From Catenulispora pinisilvae (GTDB lineage Bacteria > Actinomycetota > Actinomycetes > Streptomycetales > Catenulisporaceae): a stretch of DNA of 53,184 nt. Each line of letters opens with the position of its first letter. Position 1 is the stretch's first letter. Below the pieces are notes generated by a model. It was given only the letters and a program-made list of their open reading frames with translations, was not told where the DNA came from and did not search any database. Both the position numbers and the translations under genes were made by a program. Location: contig NZ_JAAFZA010000054.1 in NCBI RefSeq assembly GCF_015356865.1, positions 1 to 53,184 on the forward strand, in the 5' to 3' direction. Of this stretch, positions 8,653-16,837 are shown in pieces.

Positions 8653-8835
8653 ATGGCGAAGAACAGCCCGGCCAAGGGGCAACACGGACTCGGCGCACGC
8701 GGCCAGGGGAAGCTTCTCTACTTCCACACGCGTGTCACCTACGCGATCCGCCACTCCAAGGAACAGCTGCTCCGGAAGTACCGCAAGCAACCTGAGTACC
8801 GGCAGGCGAACGGGCATTGGGCGGGCACCCGGTAG
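8653..8835 (+). CDS. small conserved-looking basic protein
   Basis: This ORF encodes 60 residues with AAGGAG about ten bases before the ATG. The product is basic and hydrophilic and has an aromatic/charged core (LLYFHTRVTYAIRHSKEQLL). I do not recognise a family. The Shine-Dalgarno and actinobacterial codon use support a real gene. It converges on the alpha-mannosidase gene, whose stop is 55 bp away. Confidence 0.55.
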   Translation: MAKNSPAKGQHGLGARGQGKLLYFHTRVTYAIRHSKEQLLRKYRKQPEYRQANGHWAGTR

Positions 8836-8890
8836 GCCGGGCTTGATCTGTATAGCCGAATACCCAAGCTGAAGAACTACCCGAGCTGAA

Positions 8891-11827
8891 CTACGCGCTC
8901 CTGGCTGTGGTCGTGACGACCTGCCAGGGGCGCATATCGACGCTGTGGTTGTCATAAGCGTCATAAGCAGTGCTGATCGTGGCTGTGGTCGGTACCGGGG
9001 TGAGCGCTGCGAGCCGCACTTCCGGGTCCTCGCCCCCGACGTCGCGGCAACTGCTCAACACCACGCCGCGGCCACCGATCTCAAACCCACCGCTCGGAAT
9101 CTTCGGGACGTTGTCCGGGTCCTGATTCCGTCCCGCGACGGACGTCAGCGGATGGCGGTAGCGCTCGGCGGCGTCGAGCACGCCCGACTCGTGCCACTCG
9201 CCGGCGTAGAGGTACAGGCCCAGCTCCACGGTGCGCGTCCCGTGGACCTGCGCACCCGGCGTCGCCAACTGCGGCCCGGCCGGCTCCGCGCGCCAGCCGT
9301 TGTCGTTGCGCGAGAGCATGCCGACCGAACGCAGGAGGGTCAGCGCGAGGGTGCGGCCGTCATCGACGAGCTCGTATTCACTGACGTGGTCCAGCAGCAC
9401 GGCCAAGCCGCCGGCCGCGACCCAGCCGTAGGCCGGGAACGTCGGCACGGGGCGTTCGCCGAAGCCGCCCTCGGCGTGCGGCCCGCGGTCCACGACGGCG
9501 AACTGGCCCTCGGCGTGCGAGCGCGTGGCCGGGCGGGGGAGCGGGAGGTGCAGGCGGACGCGGTGGTCGTCGGTCTGGTTGTCGAAGGCGATGCTCAGCC
9601 GGACGAACGGTTCGCCGTGCCGGAGCTCGATGCGCGTGGTGACTTCGGTGGTGTGGGCGGCGTCGGCGCGGGCGGCGGGCTCACCCCCGACCGGCCAGTC
9701 GAACCAGCGTGCTGATTCAAGCGCGCCGGTGAACGGCCCGCTCCAACACACCCGGTTCCAGATCTCGTCCGGCGAGACCACCAGCCGGTCGTGCTTCGGC
9801 GGCGAGTAGTTGTACTCGTCACCGAGATCGCCGCCGTCCACGATCAGGCCGAGCCCCGCGGCGTGGGTACCGTCGGCGGCGAGGACGTCCAACAAGCCGT
9901 CAGAGCGCAGCGCCACGTGCACCAGACCGTTGTCGAGGTCGGACACGGCGCGTCGGCCGGCGGCGATGTTCTTCGGCGCGGCGCGCGGCCCGCTCTCGTC
10001 TTCCGGCACGGTCACGACTGCCGCGAGCGCGAGCGGGCCGACGTCGACGAGCGCGGCGACCGTGGCCCGCGCCTGTGTACGCACCTTGACACACCACGAC
10101 TCGACCGCGTCCGCCGACGCCGCGGCACGGACCTGCGCGACGTCGAAGACCAGCTCGGAACCCGGCGCCAGCTCGAAGGCGATGGTCGCCGCGACCGGAT
10201 CGACATGCCACGCGGCTATCTGGCGCCCGTAGAGCTCGCGGCCATGGATCTTGCGCAGGAACAGGTCGAGATCCGCGTGCGCGACGACCTCGTCGGCGAA
10301 GTTCTCCGCGACGATCTCGAGAACCTGGTGCGGCACAGACCCACCCGACGCGGTCTTCACCACGCGGCCGGCGGGAATGTCGAGCGTCACCACCTCGGCA
10401 CGACGCCGCGGCGAGGGGTTGAAGAGCAGATGCCCGCCCTCGGGAACGGTCTCCGCGACCGCCCCGAGCACGAGATCGACCACCCCACGCCCGAGATCAT
10501 CAGCCTCGGCGATCCGCGCCGCGACCTGATCGGCGGTGGCATCGACACCGCACCCGGTCACACTGTCGTGGCAGGAGGAATCGACCAGCCGCCGCCACGC
10601 CAGATCGAGGAAGGGCCGGCACGCCGCCCGCGCGCCATACAGCGCCGCGAGCGGCTCGGCATAGCGCTCGACCAGCCGCTCGGCGCGGCTGAGGGCCTGC
10701 TTGAGGCCGATGCGCGAGGACAGGACGCCGGGGAGGATGTTGGCCCGCGCGTGGCTGCGGAGTTCGCCCTGGATGATTTGGGAACCAGAGCCAGAGCCAG
10801 CAGCGGCTTCAGTGCCAGAGCCAGAGCCAGAACCAGTGCCAGCAGCAGCTTCAGTGCCAGAGCCAGTGCCAGTGCCAGTGCCAGAGCCAGTGCCAGCAGC
10901 AGCTTCAGTGCCAGAGCCAGTGCCAGTGCCAGTGCCAGAGCCAGAACCAGAACCAGAACCAGTGCCAGCAGCAGCTTCAGTGCCTGAGCCAGCGCCAGCA
11001 GTAGCCGCAGCTTCAGCGACAGTGCCAGCGCCTAGGGCAGTGCCAGCCACACCAAAGAAGCCGGCGAGCGTGTCCAGCCTGATCCGCGTCGCCCCGTCCC
11101 CGTCCCCGTCGCCATCCCGCCGGGATGCCGCCGCCACCAGATCCGCGAGCCCGTCCACCGGGGCCGAGTGGTCCGTCCCGTACATTCCGAGCAGCGCGCC
11201 GTTTGGTTGCCAGCGTCGCAGGGCTCGCACATGCTCCTCGGCTCGATCGCGTACCACCGCGGGGTCGGGCTCGGTGAACATGCCCGCCGCCCCGCCGTAG
11301 CCGCCTTCTGGGAGGTAGCGGGTGTGCAGTGCGGTGCCGTCCGGCGCGGTCCACCAGAACTCCGTCGTGTGCACCGCCTCCGGCACTCCGCGGTAGACGC
11401 ACGCGTGCTCGATGCCCGCGAGGCTCAAGATCTGCGGGAGTTGGGCCGCGTGGCCGAACTGGTCCGGGAGGTAGCCGATGCGCATCGCGCCGCCGAGGGC
11501 GTCTGCGCGGGCTAGGCCGATTTCCAGGTTGCGGAGCAGGTTCTCGCCCGAGCACAGGAATGAGTCCGCGAGTACCCGCCACGGGCCCAGTGCCAGTTGG
11601 CCGCGGCTGGTCAGGGTGCGGACCAGTGGCTCCTGTTCGGGGCGGATCTCCAGGTAGTCGTCGATCGCCGCGGTCTGGCCGTCGAGGGTGAAGCGGGCGC
11701 GGGGGTCGGCGGCGAGTTGGGCCAGCAGCCGGTCCAGGACCGTGACCAGGCGGAGGCGGAAGCGCTGGAAGGGTTGGTACCACTCGCGGTCCCAGTGTGT
11801 GTGCGGGACGACGACCAGCTCGTTCAT
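8891..11827 (-). CDS. GH38 alpha-mannosidase with repeat-expanded linker
   Basis: This 978-residue protein belongs to glycoside hydrolase family 38. HTHWDREW at residues 9-16 supplies zinc ligands, YLPDQFGH at 119-126 contains the predicted nucleophile Asp122, and HDSVTGCGVD marks the middle helical domain. GELRSHARANIL after residue 353 also fits the family. Members cleave alpha-mannosides, including oligosaccharides and mannosylglycerate. There is no signal peptide, so it should act inside the cell on imported substrate. Residues about 270-349 are a Gly/Ser/Thr/Glu/Ala repeat inserted between the catalytic and helical domains. The ATG at 11827 overlaps the upstream TGA as ATGA. It is the last gene of the ABC-transporter operon, which implies that a mannoside is the transported substrate. 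Confidence 0.9.
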   Translation of the reverse strand: MNELVVVPHTHWDREWYQPFQRFRLRLVTVLDRLLAQLAADPRARFTLDGQTAAIDDYLEIRPEQEPLVRTLTSRGQLALGPWRVLADSFLCSGENLLRNLEIGLARADALGGAMRIGYLPDQFGHAAQLPQILSLAGIEHACVYRGVPEAVHTTEFWWTAPDGTALHTRYLPEGGYGGAAGMFTEPDPAVVRDRAEEHVRALRRWQPNGALLGMYGTDHSAPVDGLADLVAAASRRDGDGDGDGATRIRLDTLAGFFGVAGTALGAGTVAEAAATAGAGSGTEAAAGTGSGSGSGSGTGTGTGSGTEAAAGTGSGTGTGTGSGTEAAAGTGSGSGSGTEAAAGSGSGSQIIQGELRSHARANILPGVLSSRIGLKQALSRAERLVERYAEPLAALYGARAACRPFLDLAWRRLVDSSCHDSVTGCGVDATADQVAARIAEADDLGRGVVDLVLGAVAETVPEGGHLLFNPSPRRRAEVVTLDIPAGRVVKTASGGSVPHQVLEIVAENFADEVVAHADLDLFLRKIHGRELYGRQIAAWHVDPVAATIAFELAPGSELVFDVAQVRAAASADAVESWCVKVRTQARATVAALVDVGPLALAAVVTVPEDESGPRAAPKNIAAGRRAVSDLDNGLVHVALRSDGLLDVLAADGTHAAGLGLIVDGGDLGDEYNYSPPKHDRLVVSPDEIWNRVCWSGPFTGALESARWFDWPVGGEPAARADAAHTTEVTTRIELRHGEPFVRLSIAFDNQTDDHRVRLHLPLPRPATRSHAEGQFAVVDRGPHAEGGFGERPVPTFPAYGWVAAGGLAVLLDHVSEYELVDDGRTLALTLLRSVGMLSRNDNGWRAEPAGPQLATPGAQVHGTRTVELGLYLYAGEWHESGVLDAAERYRHPLTSVAGRNQDPDNVPKIPSGGFEIGGRGVVLSSCRDVGGEDPEVRLAALTPVPTTATISTAYDAYDNHSVDMRPWQVVTTTARSA
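10781..11035. repeat. 6-bp simple repeat with higher-order units inside the GH38 gene
   Basis: On the plus strand CCAGAG and CCAGTG hexamers alternate in runs broken by a conserved block containing AGCAGCAGCTTC. The result is about four longer units. The tract encodes Gly-Ser/Gly-Thr dipeptides punctuated by EAAAG blocks. All steps are multiples of three, so length changes keep the frame. Confidence 0.92.
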
Positions 11828-12861
11828 GTGGCCCCGCTCAGGGCGCGCAGGACGTTCAGCGCCGTCCGGATGTCCGCGGTGCCCTCGGCGATGCCGCTCA
11901 GTGGTGCGGTGCCGGCGGTGACGAGGGCGTGGAAGGCCAGCAGCTCGCGTTCGAAGCTCGATTTCGCGCTGAAGAAGTAGGGGTTGCCGAACGTCAGGTA
12001 GTGGGTGTCGGTCTCGGTCTGCACGTGGACGCTTTCCTCGTAATCGAGATAGTCGGGCAGGAAGTGCCAGCGCACGCTGTAGCGGCCGTGGGGGAGCGGC
12101 CCGGAGAACTCCAGCGAGCCCGGCTCCTCGCCCCGTGCACCCCACGACGCCGCGGAGTCGACATCGAGTTCTGCGACACCGGCCAGCAGCCGGATCAGCG
12201 CCACATCGTGGCACACGCTGTCGAGCATGGCGCGGTACTCCCAGTGCGCGCGCGCCCCGAGGTGCGTGGGCGCGGGAGCGGCGACGGGAGTCCAGTCGAT
12301 CGGCGGGAAGTCCTCCGGCGGATGCAGGACACTGATATCGATGTGCCGCACGGTCGCCGGGTCGAGGGCGTCGATGGCCTCAGCTACGTTCGGGCCGTAC
12401 TGCTTCATGTAACCGAGCATCAGGCGCTCGCCGGCCCTAGCCCCGGCCCCAGCCCCGGCCACGAGCGCGGCCTCCTCGGGCGTGTGCGCGAGCGGCTTCT
12501 CGCAGAAGACGGCATACCCGCGCTTCAGCGCCTCGGCGGCCAGTGCCGCGTGCGACCCGGAGGTCAGCAGCAGGACCGCGTCGAACTCGCCGTGTTCGAA
12601 CATGTTCTGCGCATCGGTGAACACGCCGGACTCGGCTATGCCCAGCCGGTGCGCGAGATCAGCGGCGTAGCCGGGGACGGAGTCGCAGAGGGCTGTGATC
12701 CGGAAGTGCTGATTCAGGTCGGCGAGCAGTGGCAGATGCACATGACGCGCCACATGGCCCAGCCCGACGACGGCCACCCGCACGACAGCCACCGGCACGA
12801 CAGCCACCGGCACGACCGCCACCTGCGCGACCGCATGGGAATTCGGTACCCCGTCACCCAT
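11824..12861 (-). CDS. Gfo/Idh/MocA-family oxidoreductase
   Basis: This 345-residue NAD(P)-dependent dehydrogenase has a Rossmann motif VAVVGLGHVA, the EKPLAHTPEEA motif holding the catalytic lysine, and DSVCHDVALIRLLAG with the catalytic Asp/His. This family includes myo-inositol 2-dehydrogenase (IolG) and many sugar dehydrogenases. In this operon an inositol or sugar oxidation step is the likely role. The ATG at 12861 overlaps the upstream stop as TGATG, and its own stop overlaps the mannosidase start as ATGA, so translation is probably coupled. The first 30 residues carry three extra copies of a VAVVP-like pentapeptide before the Rossmann strand; an internal start closer to the motif is possible. 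Confidence 0.85.
   Translation of the reverse strand: MGDGVPNSHAVAQVAVVPVAVVPVAVVRVAVVGLGHVARHVHLPLLADLNQHFRITALCDSVPGYAADLAHRLGIAESGVFTDAQNMFEHGEFDAVLLLTSGSHAALAAEALKRGYAVFCEKPLAHTPEEAALVAGAGAGARAGERLMLGYMKQYGPNVAEAIDALDPATVRHIDISVLHPPEDFPPIDWTPVAAPAPTHLGARAHWEYRAMLDSVCHDVALIRLLAGVAELDVDSAASWGARGEEPGSLEFSGPLPHGRYSVRWHFLPDYLDYEESVHVQTETDTHYLTFGNPYFFSAKSSFERELLAFHALVTAGTAPLSGIAEGTADIRTALNVLRALSGAT
12766..12825. repeat. 15-bp tandem repeat duplicating the Rossmann strand codons
   Basis: Four 15-bp units occupy 12766-12780, 12781-12795, 12796-12810 and 12811-12825; the middle two are identical. Read on the minus strand they encode repeated VAVV(P/R) pentapeptides, with the copy at 12766-12780 being the first beta strand of the Rossmann fold. 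Confidence 0.88.
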
Positions 12862-13682
12862 CAAACCCCCAACCCGGCCAGCACTGCCCGGTTGTGCCGC
12901 ATATCCCCGATGATCCGCCCCAGATCCTGCCCGCCGTCCGGCACGTCCTGCTCCACGACGATCCACCCCTCGTACGCCAGCGCCCGCAACGCGTCGAGAA
13001 ACGCCGCCAAGTCCAGCCGCCCCGCGCCGAGCCGGCAGAACGTCCCGTCGGCCAGCGCGTCCTTCACGTGCACGTGCCGCACCCGATGCCCCCACCGGGC
13101 CAGCGTCGCCAGCGGATCCCCGCCCGCCGCCAGCAGGTGCCCGGTGTCCAGGCACAGCTCCAGCTCCGTGAGCTCCAGCAGCCGGTCGATGTCGTCCGGG
13201 GTCTCGATGCTGGTGTCCAGGTGGTGGTGGAACACCGGTTCCAGGCCGTGGTCGCGGCAGCGGGAGGCGGCCCGGTACGCCTGCCGGACCAGCAGGCCCC
13301 ACCCGGCCGCGTCCAACGGCCCCGACGGCGGGCACGCCAGCGTCGGCTTCGGCGCGAAGCTGCTCATGTCCGGGTAGCGGTTGCGGCTGTGCAGCAGCCA
13401 CGCGGTGTCTTCGAGGGCTGACAAGTCCTCAGCGAAGCCCTCCTGCTGCCCGAACCGCAAGTCGTGCCAGCCGCCGGCCAGCGCCGGACAGGAGTCGGCC
13501 GACACCTCCTCCAGATACCCGCGCGGGCCCAGATCAGTGCCCGCATACCCGCAGTCCACCGCGATCCGCGCGTACTCCGCCGCGCTGATGAACGGCTCCC
13601 GGGCCGAGTAGATCCCGAAGTTGACCGGGGCGGTCGCCACCTTCACCGGCCAAGCCGGCTTTCCCGCCGGCGGATCTGTCAC
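12861..13682 (-). CDS. IolE/IolI-like sugar phosphate isomerase/epimerase (TIM barrel)
   Basis: This 273-residue protein belongs to the xylose-isomerase-like TIM-barrel family. APVNFGIYS near the N-terminus and GYAGTDLGPRGYL near residue 48 look like inosose dehydratase (IolE). LCLDTGHLLAAGGDP, VRHVHVKD and VVEQD supply likely metal ligands. It could act as a 2-keto-myo-inositol dehydratase or an epimerase; these cannot be separated by eye. The GTG at 13682 overlaps the stop of the PHP gene as GTGA, which fixes the start, although a GTG 12 codons later is possible. It lies between the PHP hydrolase and the dehydrogenase, as expected for consecutive steps of one pathway. Confidence 0.83.
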   Translation of the reverse strand: MTDPPAGKPAWPVKVATAPVNFGIYSAREPFISAAEYARIAVDCGYAGTDLGPRGYLEEVSADSCPALAGGWHDLRFGQQEGFAEDLSALEDTAWLLHSRNRYPDMSSFAPKPTLACPPSGPLDAAGWGLLVRQAYRAASRCRDHGLEPVFHHHLDTSIETPDDIDRLLELTELELCLDTGHLLAAGGDPLATLARWGHRVRHVHVKDALADGTFCRLGAGRLDLAAFLDALRALAYEGWIVVEQDVPDGGQDLGRIIGDMRHNRAVLAGLGV

Positions 13683-14902
13683 GCGCACAGTGCCATCACC
13701 TCGTTGCGCCAGGTCTCCAACCGGTACATGCCCGATTGCGACGCCGGGAACGACTGCCGTCCCGAACTGTCGGCGCGCACCACCACCCGGGTCTCGTCCG
13801 GACGGACCAGGATCAGGCCGTCGGCGTCGACCGTCGTCACCTGGTCCCCGCAGCGCAGGACCAGCGGTCCGGTGCGGGTGGCCGAGATCGCGGTGTGGCC
13901 GGCGGCGATGCCGGCCAGCAGTGCCGCGGTGGAGCACTCCTCGGCCAGTACCCAGGTGATCGGCGCGCCGAGCGAGGCCGGGGTGCCGTCGGGCTCGTGG
14001 AAGTCGCTGCCGCCGACCGGGATGATCGCGGCCGGATGCCGCCGCATCCAGGCCAGCGGCCAGCCCCAGGTCCGGTCGAACCAGGACCAGTGCCAGACCT
14101 CCGCGATCGAGGGCTGGGTGGTCAGGTGGTGCCGCCAAGCGCAGTCCCCGGCCAGCGGGTGGTTCACCGAGAACAGCGCGCCGGCCTTCTCCGCCTGCTT
14201 CATCCACTGCGAGGCCGGGCGCCGGAAGTCGATCCACTCCGGCGAGCCCCACACGTTGGCGTGCCCGAGATCGGTCGTGACCTCCTGCCCCGGGATCAGC
14301 GTCACGCCGCTGCGCGCCGACTGCTTCTCCAGGTGGGGGTAGTGGCTGATCGTGTTGTGGTCGGTGACCGCGAGGAAGTCCAGGCCCACGGTCGCGGCCA
14401 GCTCGGCCAGCCCGCGGATGCTCAGCGTCCCGTCGCTGTGCTCGGTGTGGGCGTGCAGGTCTCCGGCGTACCAGCGGGCGCCGTCGACGGTCGGCAGCTC
14501 GCGGGCGGGCGGTCGCTCCAGGAGCCGTACGTGGTGGTATTCGAGGTCGCGGGCGACCTTCGTGGTCTTGTCGCTGAACGTGATCTCCAGCGAGTACCGC
14601 ACGCCCTCCGGCGGAACCCGGTGCAGCCCCAGCCACACGTGCCACACCCCGGGCAGGATCTCCCCGGGCAGATACCCGGGCGTCGCCCGCCCGGCCCCGA
14701 TCTCGAACTCCTGCCGCGCCCCGCCGGACCAGCCGCGGAAGCCCTCGGGACCGGCGCACCCGAGGTCCAGGACGGCGCCGGCGGACCGGTCGTAGTCCAG
14801 CCGGACCTGGATCAGCGAGGTGCCGGCCGGCACCTCGAACGGGACCGACCGCAGCTGTTGCCGCAGCCGGTCCTCCAGCCACCACACGCCGTCCAGCCGC
14901 AT
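13679..14902 (-). CDS. PHP-domain metallohydrolase, CehA/McbA-like
   Basis: This 407-residue protein has an N-terminal beta-rich part (residues 1-145), then a PHP domain. The metal-site motif GDLHAHTEHSDGTLS is near residue 150, AVTDHNT near 180, then GQEVTTDLGHANVWG, VNHPLAG and GGSDFHEPDG. PHP enzymes of the CehA/McbA group hydrolyse esters and phosphoesters. In this operon it could release a head group or a phosphodiester from the imported mannoside, which is inference. The ATG at 14902 overlaps the ATPase stop as TGATG; an in-frame extension to 14962 would lie inside the ATPase gene. No signal peptide is visible. Confidence 0.83.
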   Translation of the reverse strand: MRLDGVWWLEDRLRQQLRSVPFEVPAGTSLIQVRLDYDRSAGAVLDLGCAGPEGFRGWSGGARQEFEIGAGRATPGYLPGEILPGVWHVWLGLHRVPPEGVRYSLEITFSDKTTKVARDLEYHHVRLLERPPARELPTVDGARWYAGDLHAHTEHSDGTLSIRGLAELAATVGLDFLAVTDHNTISHYPHLEKQSARSGVTLIPGQEVTTDLGHANVWGSPEWIDFRRPASQWMKQAEKAGALFSVNHPLAGDCAWRHHLTTQPSIAEVWHWSWFDRTWGWPLAWMRRHPAAIIPVGGSDFHEPDGTPASLGAPITWVLAEECSTAALLAGIAAGHTAISATRTGPLVLRCGDQVTTVDADGLILVRPDETRVVVRADSSGRQSFPASQSGMYRLETWRNEVMALCA

Positions 14903-15996
14903 CAGCCCACCAACTCCCCATCCGCGTAGAGCAGGGTCCGGTCTTTGCGGGGCAACGCCCACAAGGTGGCCCGGGGTTCCGGCTCGTCCTCCTCGGCCAC
15001 CACGACCTGCACGGCGGTCCCGGAGACGTCCAGGGTGAGCAACAGCGAGCTGCCGAGGTTCTCGGCGACCTCTACCGTGCCCCGAAACGCCCCGTCGAGC
15101 GGATCCGGCGATACGCGGAAGTACTCCGGGCGCGCGCCAAGGACCACCGCGGCGCGTTCGGCCAGGCGCTCCCCGGTCCCGTCAGGTGGCGCGATCTCGG
15201 AATCTGCGACCAGAACGCGTCCGTCACGGACAACCCCCTCCAGCAAGTTCATCGGCGTGGAGCCGATGAAGGAAGCCACAAACGTGTTCGCCGGCCTGCG
15301 GTACACCTCACGAGGCGTGCCCAGCTGGCGGATACGGCCGGACTGCATGACCGCGATGCGGTCCGCGAGCGCCAGCGCCTCGGCCTGGTCGTGGGTGACG
15401 AAGACCGTGGTGACGGCGAGTTCGCGTTGTAGTCGCTTGAGGAACGTCCGCGCCTCTAGCCTGAGACGAGCATCAAGGTTCGACAGGGGTTCGTCAAAGA
15501 GAAAAACGGACGGCTTGGCCGCGGTGGCGCGGGCCAGGGCCACGCGCTGCTGCTGTCCGCCGGACAAAGCCTCCGGTCTGCGGTCCAGAAGTCCCACGGT
15601 GCTGTCGGTGCCGGTGAGCCCGAGGTCGGCGGCCGCGGCCAGAACGGCTTCCCGTTGTTGGGCTTTCGGCACCCCTCGTACCCGGAGCGGATACGCGATG
15701 TTCTCCGTCACGGTCATGTGCGGGAAGAGGGCATAGTCCTGGAACACCATGGCCACGCCCCGCTTGCCCGGCGGTGTGCGGGTCACGTCGGCTTCACCGA
15801 TGTGCACGGCGCCGCTGCTCGGTGTCTCCAGCCCGGCCAGCGTCCGTAACAGCGTGGTCTTCCCGCAGCCGGACGGACCCAGCAGCGCGAAGAACTCCCC
15901 GTCCTCGATCGTCAGGGTCAGCGCGTCCAGCGCGGTGACGCCGCCGCCGGCGTCGGCGAACGTCTTGGTCAGGTCGACGGTTCTTATCTGGGCCAT
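14902..15996 (-). CDS. carbohydrate ABC transporter ATP-binding protein (UgpC/MsmK-type)
   Basis: This 364-residue ATPase has all the nucleotide-binding motifs: Walker A GPSGCGKTT at 40-48, the Q-loop FQDYALFPHM at 85-94, the signature LSGGQQQR at 144-151, Walker B VFLFDEP at 164-170 and the switch His in VTHDQ near 200. The C-terminal region after residue 235 fits the TOBE regulatory domain of the MalK/UgpC class. It should energise the two permeases encoded next to it. Actinobacteria often share one MsmK ATPase between importers; a dedicated copy here marks the locus as self-contained. It is separated by about 10 bp from permease 2. Confidence 0.93.
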   Translation of the reverse strand: MAQIRTVDLTKTFADAGGGVTALDALTLTIEDGEFFALLGPSGCGKTTLLRTLAGLETPSSGAVHIGEADVTRTPPGKRGVAMVFQDYALFPHMTVTENIAYPLRVRGVPKAQQREAVLAAAADLGLTGTDSTVGLLDRRPEALSGGQQQRVALARATAAKPSVFLFDEPLSNLDARLRLEARTFLKRLQRELAVTTVFVTHDQAEALALADRIAVMQSGRIRQLGTPREVYRRPANTFVASFIGSTPMNLLEGVVRDGRVLVADSEIAPPDGTGERLAERAAVVLGARPEYFRVSPDPLDGAFRGTVEVAENLGSSLLLTLDVSGTAVQVVVAEEDEPEPRATLWALPRKDRTLLYADGELVG

Positions 15997-16006
15997 GACG
16001 CTCCTC

Positions 16007-16837
16007 CTACCGCTTGATCCCGCCGTGGAACCGGAAACCGTAGCGATGGCTGACGAACAAGTACAAAAGGACCACCGGGATCGAGTAAAGCAGAGAGAAG
16101 GCCGAGATCAGCGCCAGGTCGGGCTGGCCGCCTTCGGTGTAGAACGTGTAGAGCACCACTGAGGCCGGATACTTGTCCGGATTCCGGATCAGGATGTAAG
16201 GGATCAGGAAGTTGCTCCAGACGTTGACCACGGCCCAGACCGTGACCGTGGCCAGCCCGGGGCGGATCATCGGCAGCACGATGTGCCGCATGATCTGGAA
16301 CGGCGAGGCGCCGAACACCCGTGCCGACTCCTCATAGGAGCGCGGCATGTTGTCCGTGAAGTCCTTCAGGATGAAGATGGCCGCCGGGAGCAGGCCGCCG
16401 GTGAAGACCAGGATCACCCCGACCCGGGAGTCGATCAGGTGCAGTTTGAAGGCCAGCTCGAACAGCGGCACCATCGCGGCCGTGCCGGTCACGATCGAGG
16501 ACAGCAGCAGCAGCGCGTAGAGGATCCCGTTGCGGCCGGGGATCCGCACCCGGCTCAGCGCGTACGCCGCCGCCGCTGCGAACCCCACTGTCAGCAGAGC
16601 CGTACCCCCTGCCAGCAGTAGAGAGTTCCACAGCGACGGCAGCGCATACGGATCCTTCAGCAGGACCGAGAAGTTGTGAAGAGTAAACGAGCTGATGCTG
16701 ACGTCCAACGTGGGGTGCGCGTTGAAGGGCGTCGAGGCCAGCCACAACATCGGCAGCGCGAAGAAGCCCAGCAGCACCGACAGGAACGTGTAGCGGCCGA
16801 TCTTCGCCAGGACCGCGCGGACGGTGGGATCCTTCAT
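16007..16837 (-). CDS. carbohydrate ABC transporter permease (MalG-type)
   Basis: This 276-residue protein has about six membrane helices. The EAA loop EESARVFGASPFQIMRHIVL followed by PMIRPG near residue 180 docks on the ATPase. It belongs to the MalG/UgpE half of CUT1 importers. The ATG at 16837 overlaps the TGA of the other permease as ATGA. With the MalF-type partner it forms the transmembrane channel for an oligosaccharide or glycoside in the cytoplasmic membrane. Confidence 0.92.
   Translation of the reverse strand: MKDPTVRAVLAKIGRYTFLSVLLGFFALPMLWLASTPFNAHPTLDVSISSFTLHNFSVLLKDPYALPSLWNSLLLAGGTALLTVGFAAAAAYALSRVRIPGRNGILYALLLLSSIVTGTAAMVPLFELAFKLHLIDSRVGVILVFTGGLLPAAIFILKDFTDNMPRSYEESARVFGASPFQIMRHIVLPMIRPGLATVTVWAVVNVWSNFLIPYILIRNPDKYPASVVLYTFYTEGGQPDLALISAFSLLYSIPVVLLYLFVSHRYGFRFHGGIKR

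Noticed and set aside
10781..11035. Possible CRISPR array
   Set aside because: The units are 6-bp simple repeats and a longer coding block with no unique spacers. The tract is in frame inside a GH38 gene and no cas genes are present.
8945..13421. Long plus-strand frames opposite the mannosidase, dehydrogenase and isomerase genes
   Set aside because: They are antisense shadows caused by high GC in the third codon position. No ribosome-binding sites or domains were seen.
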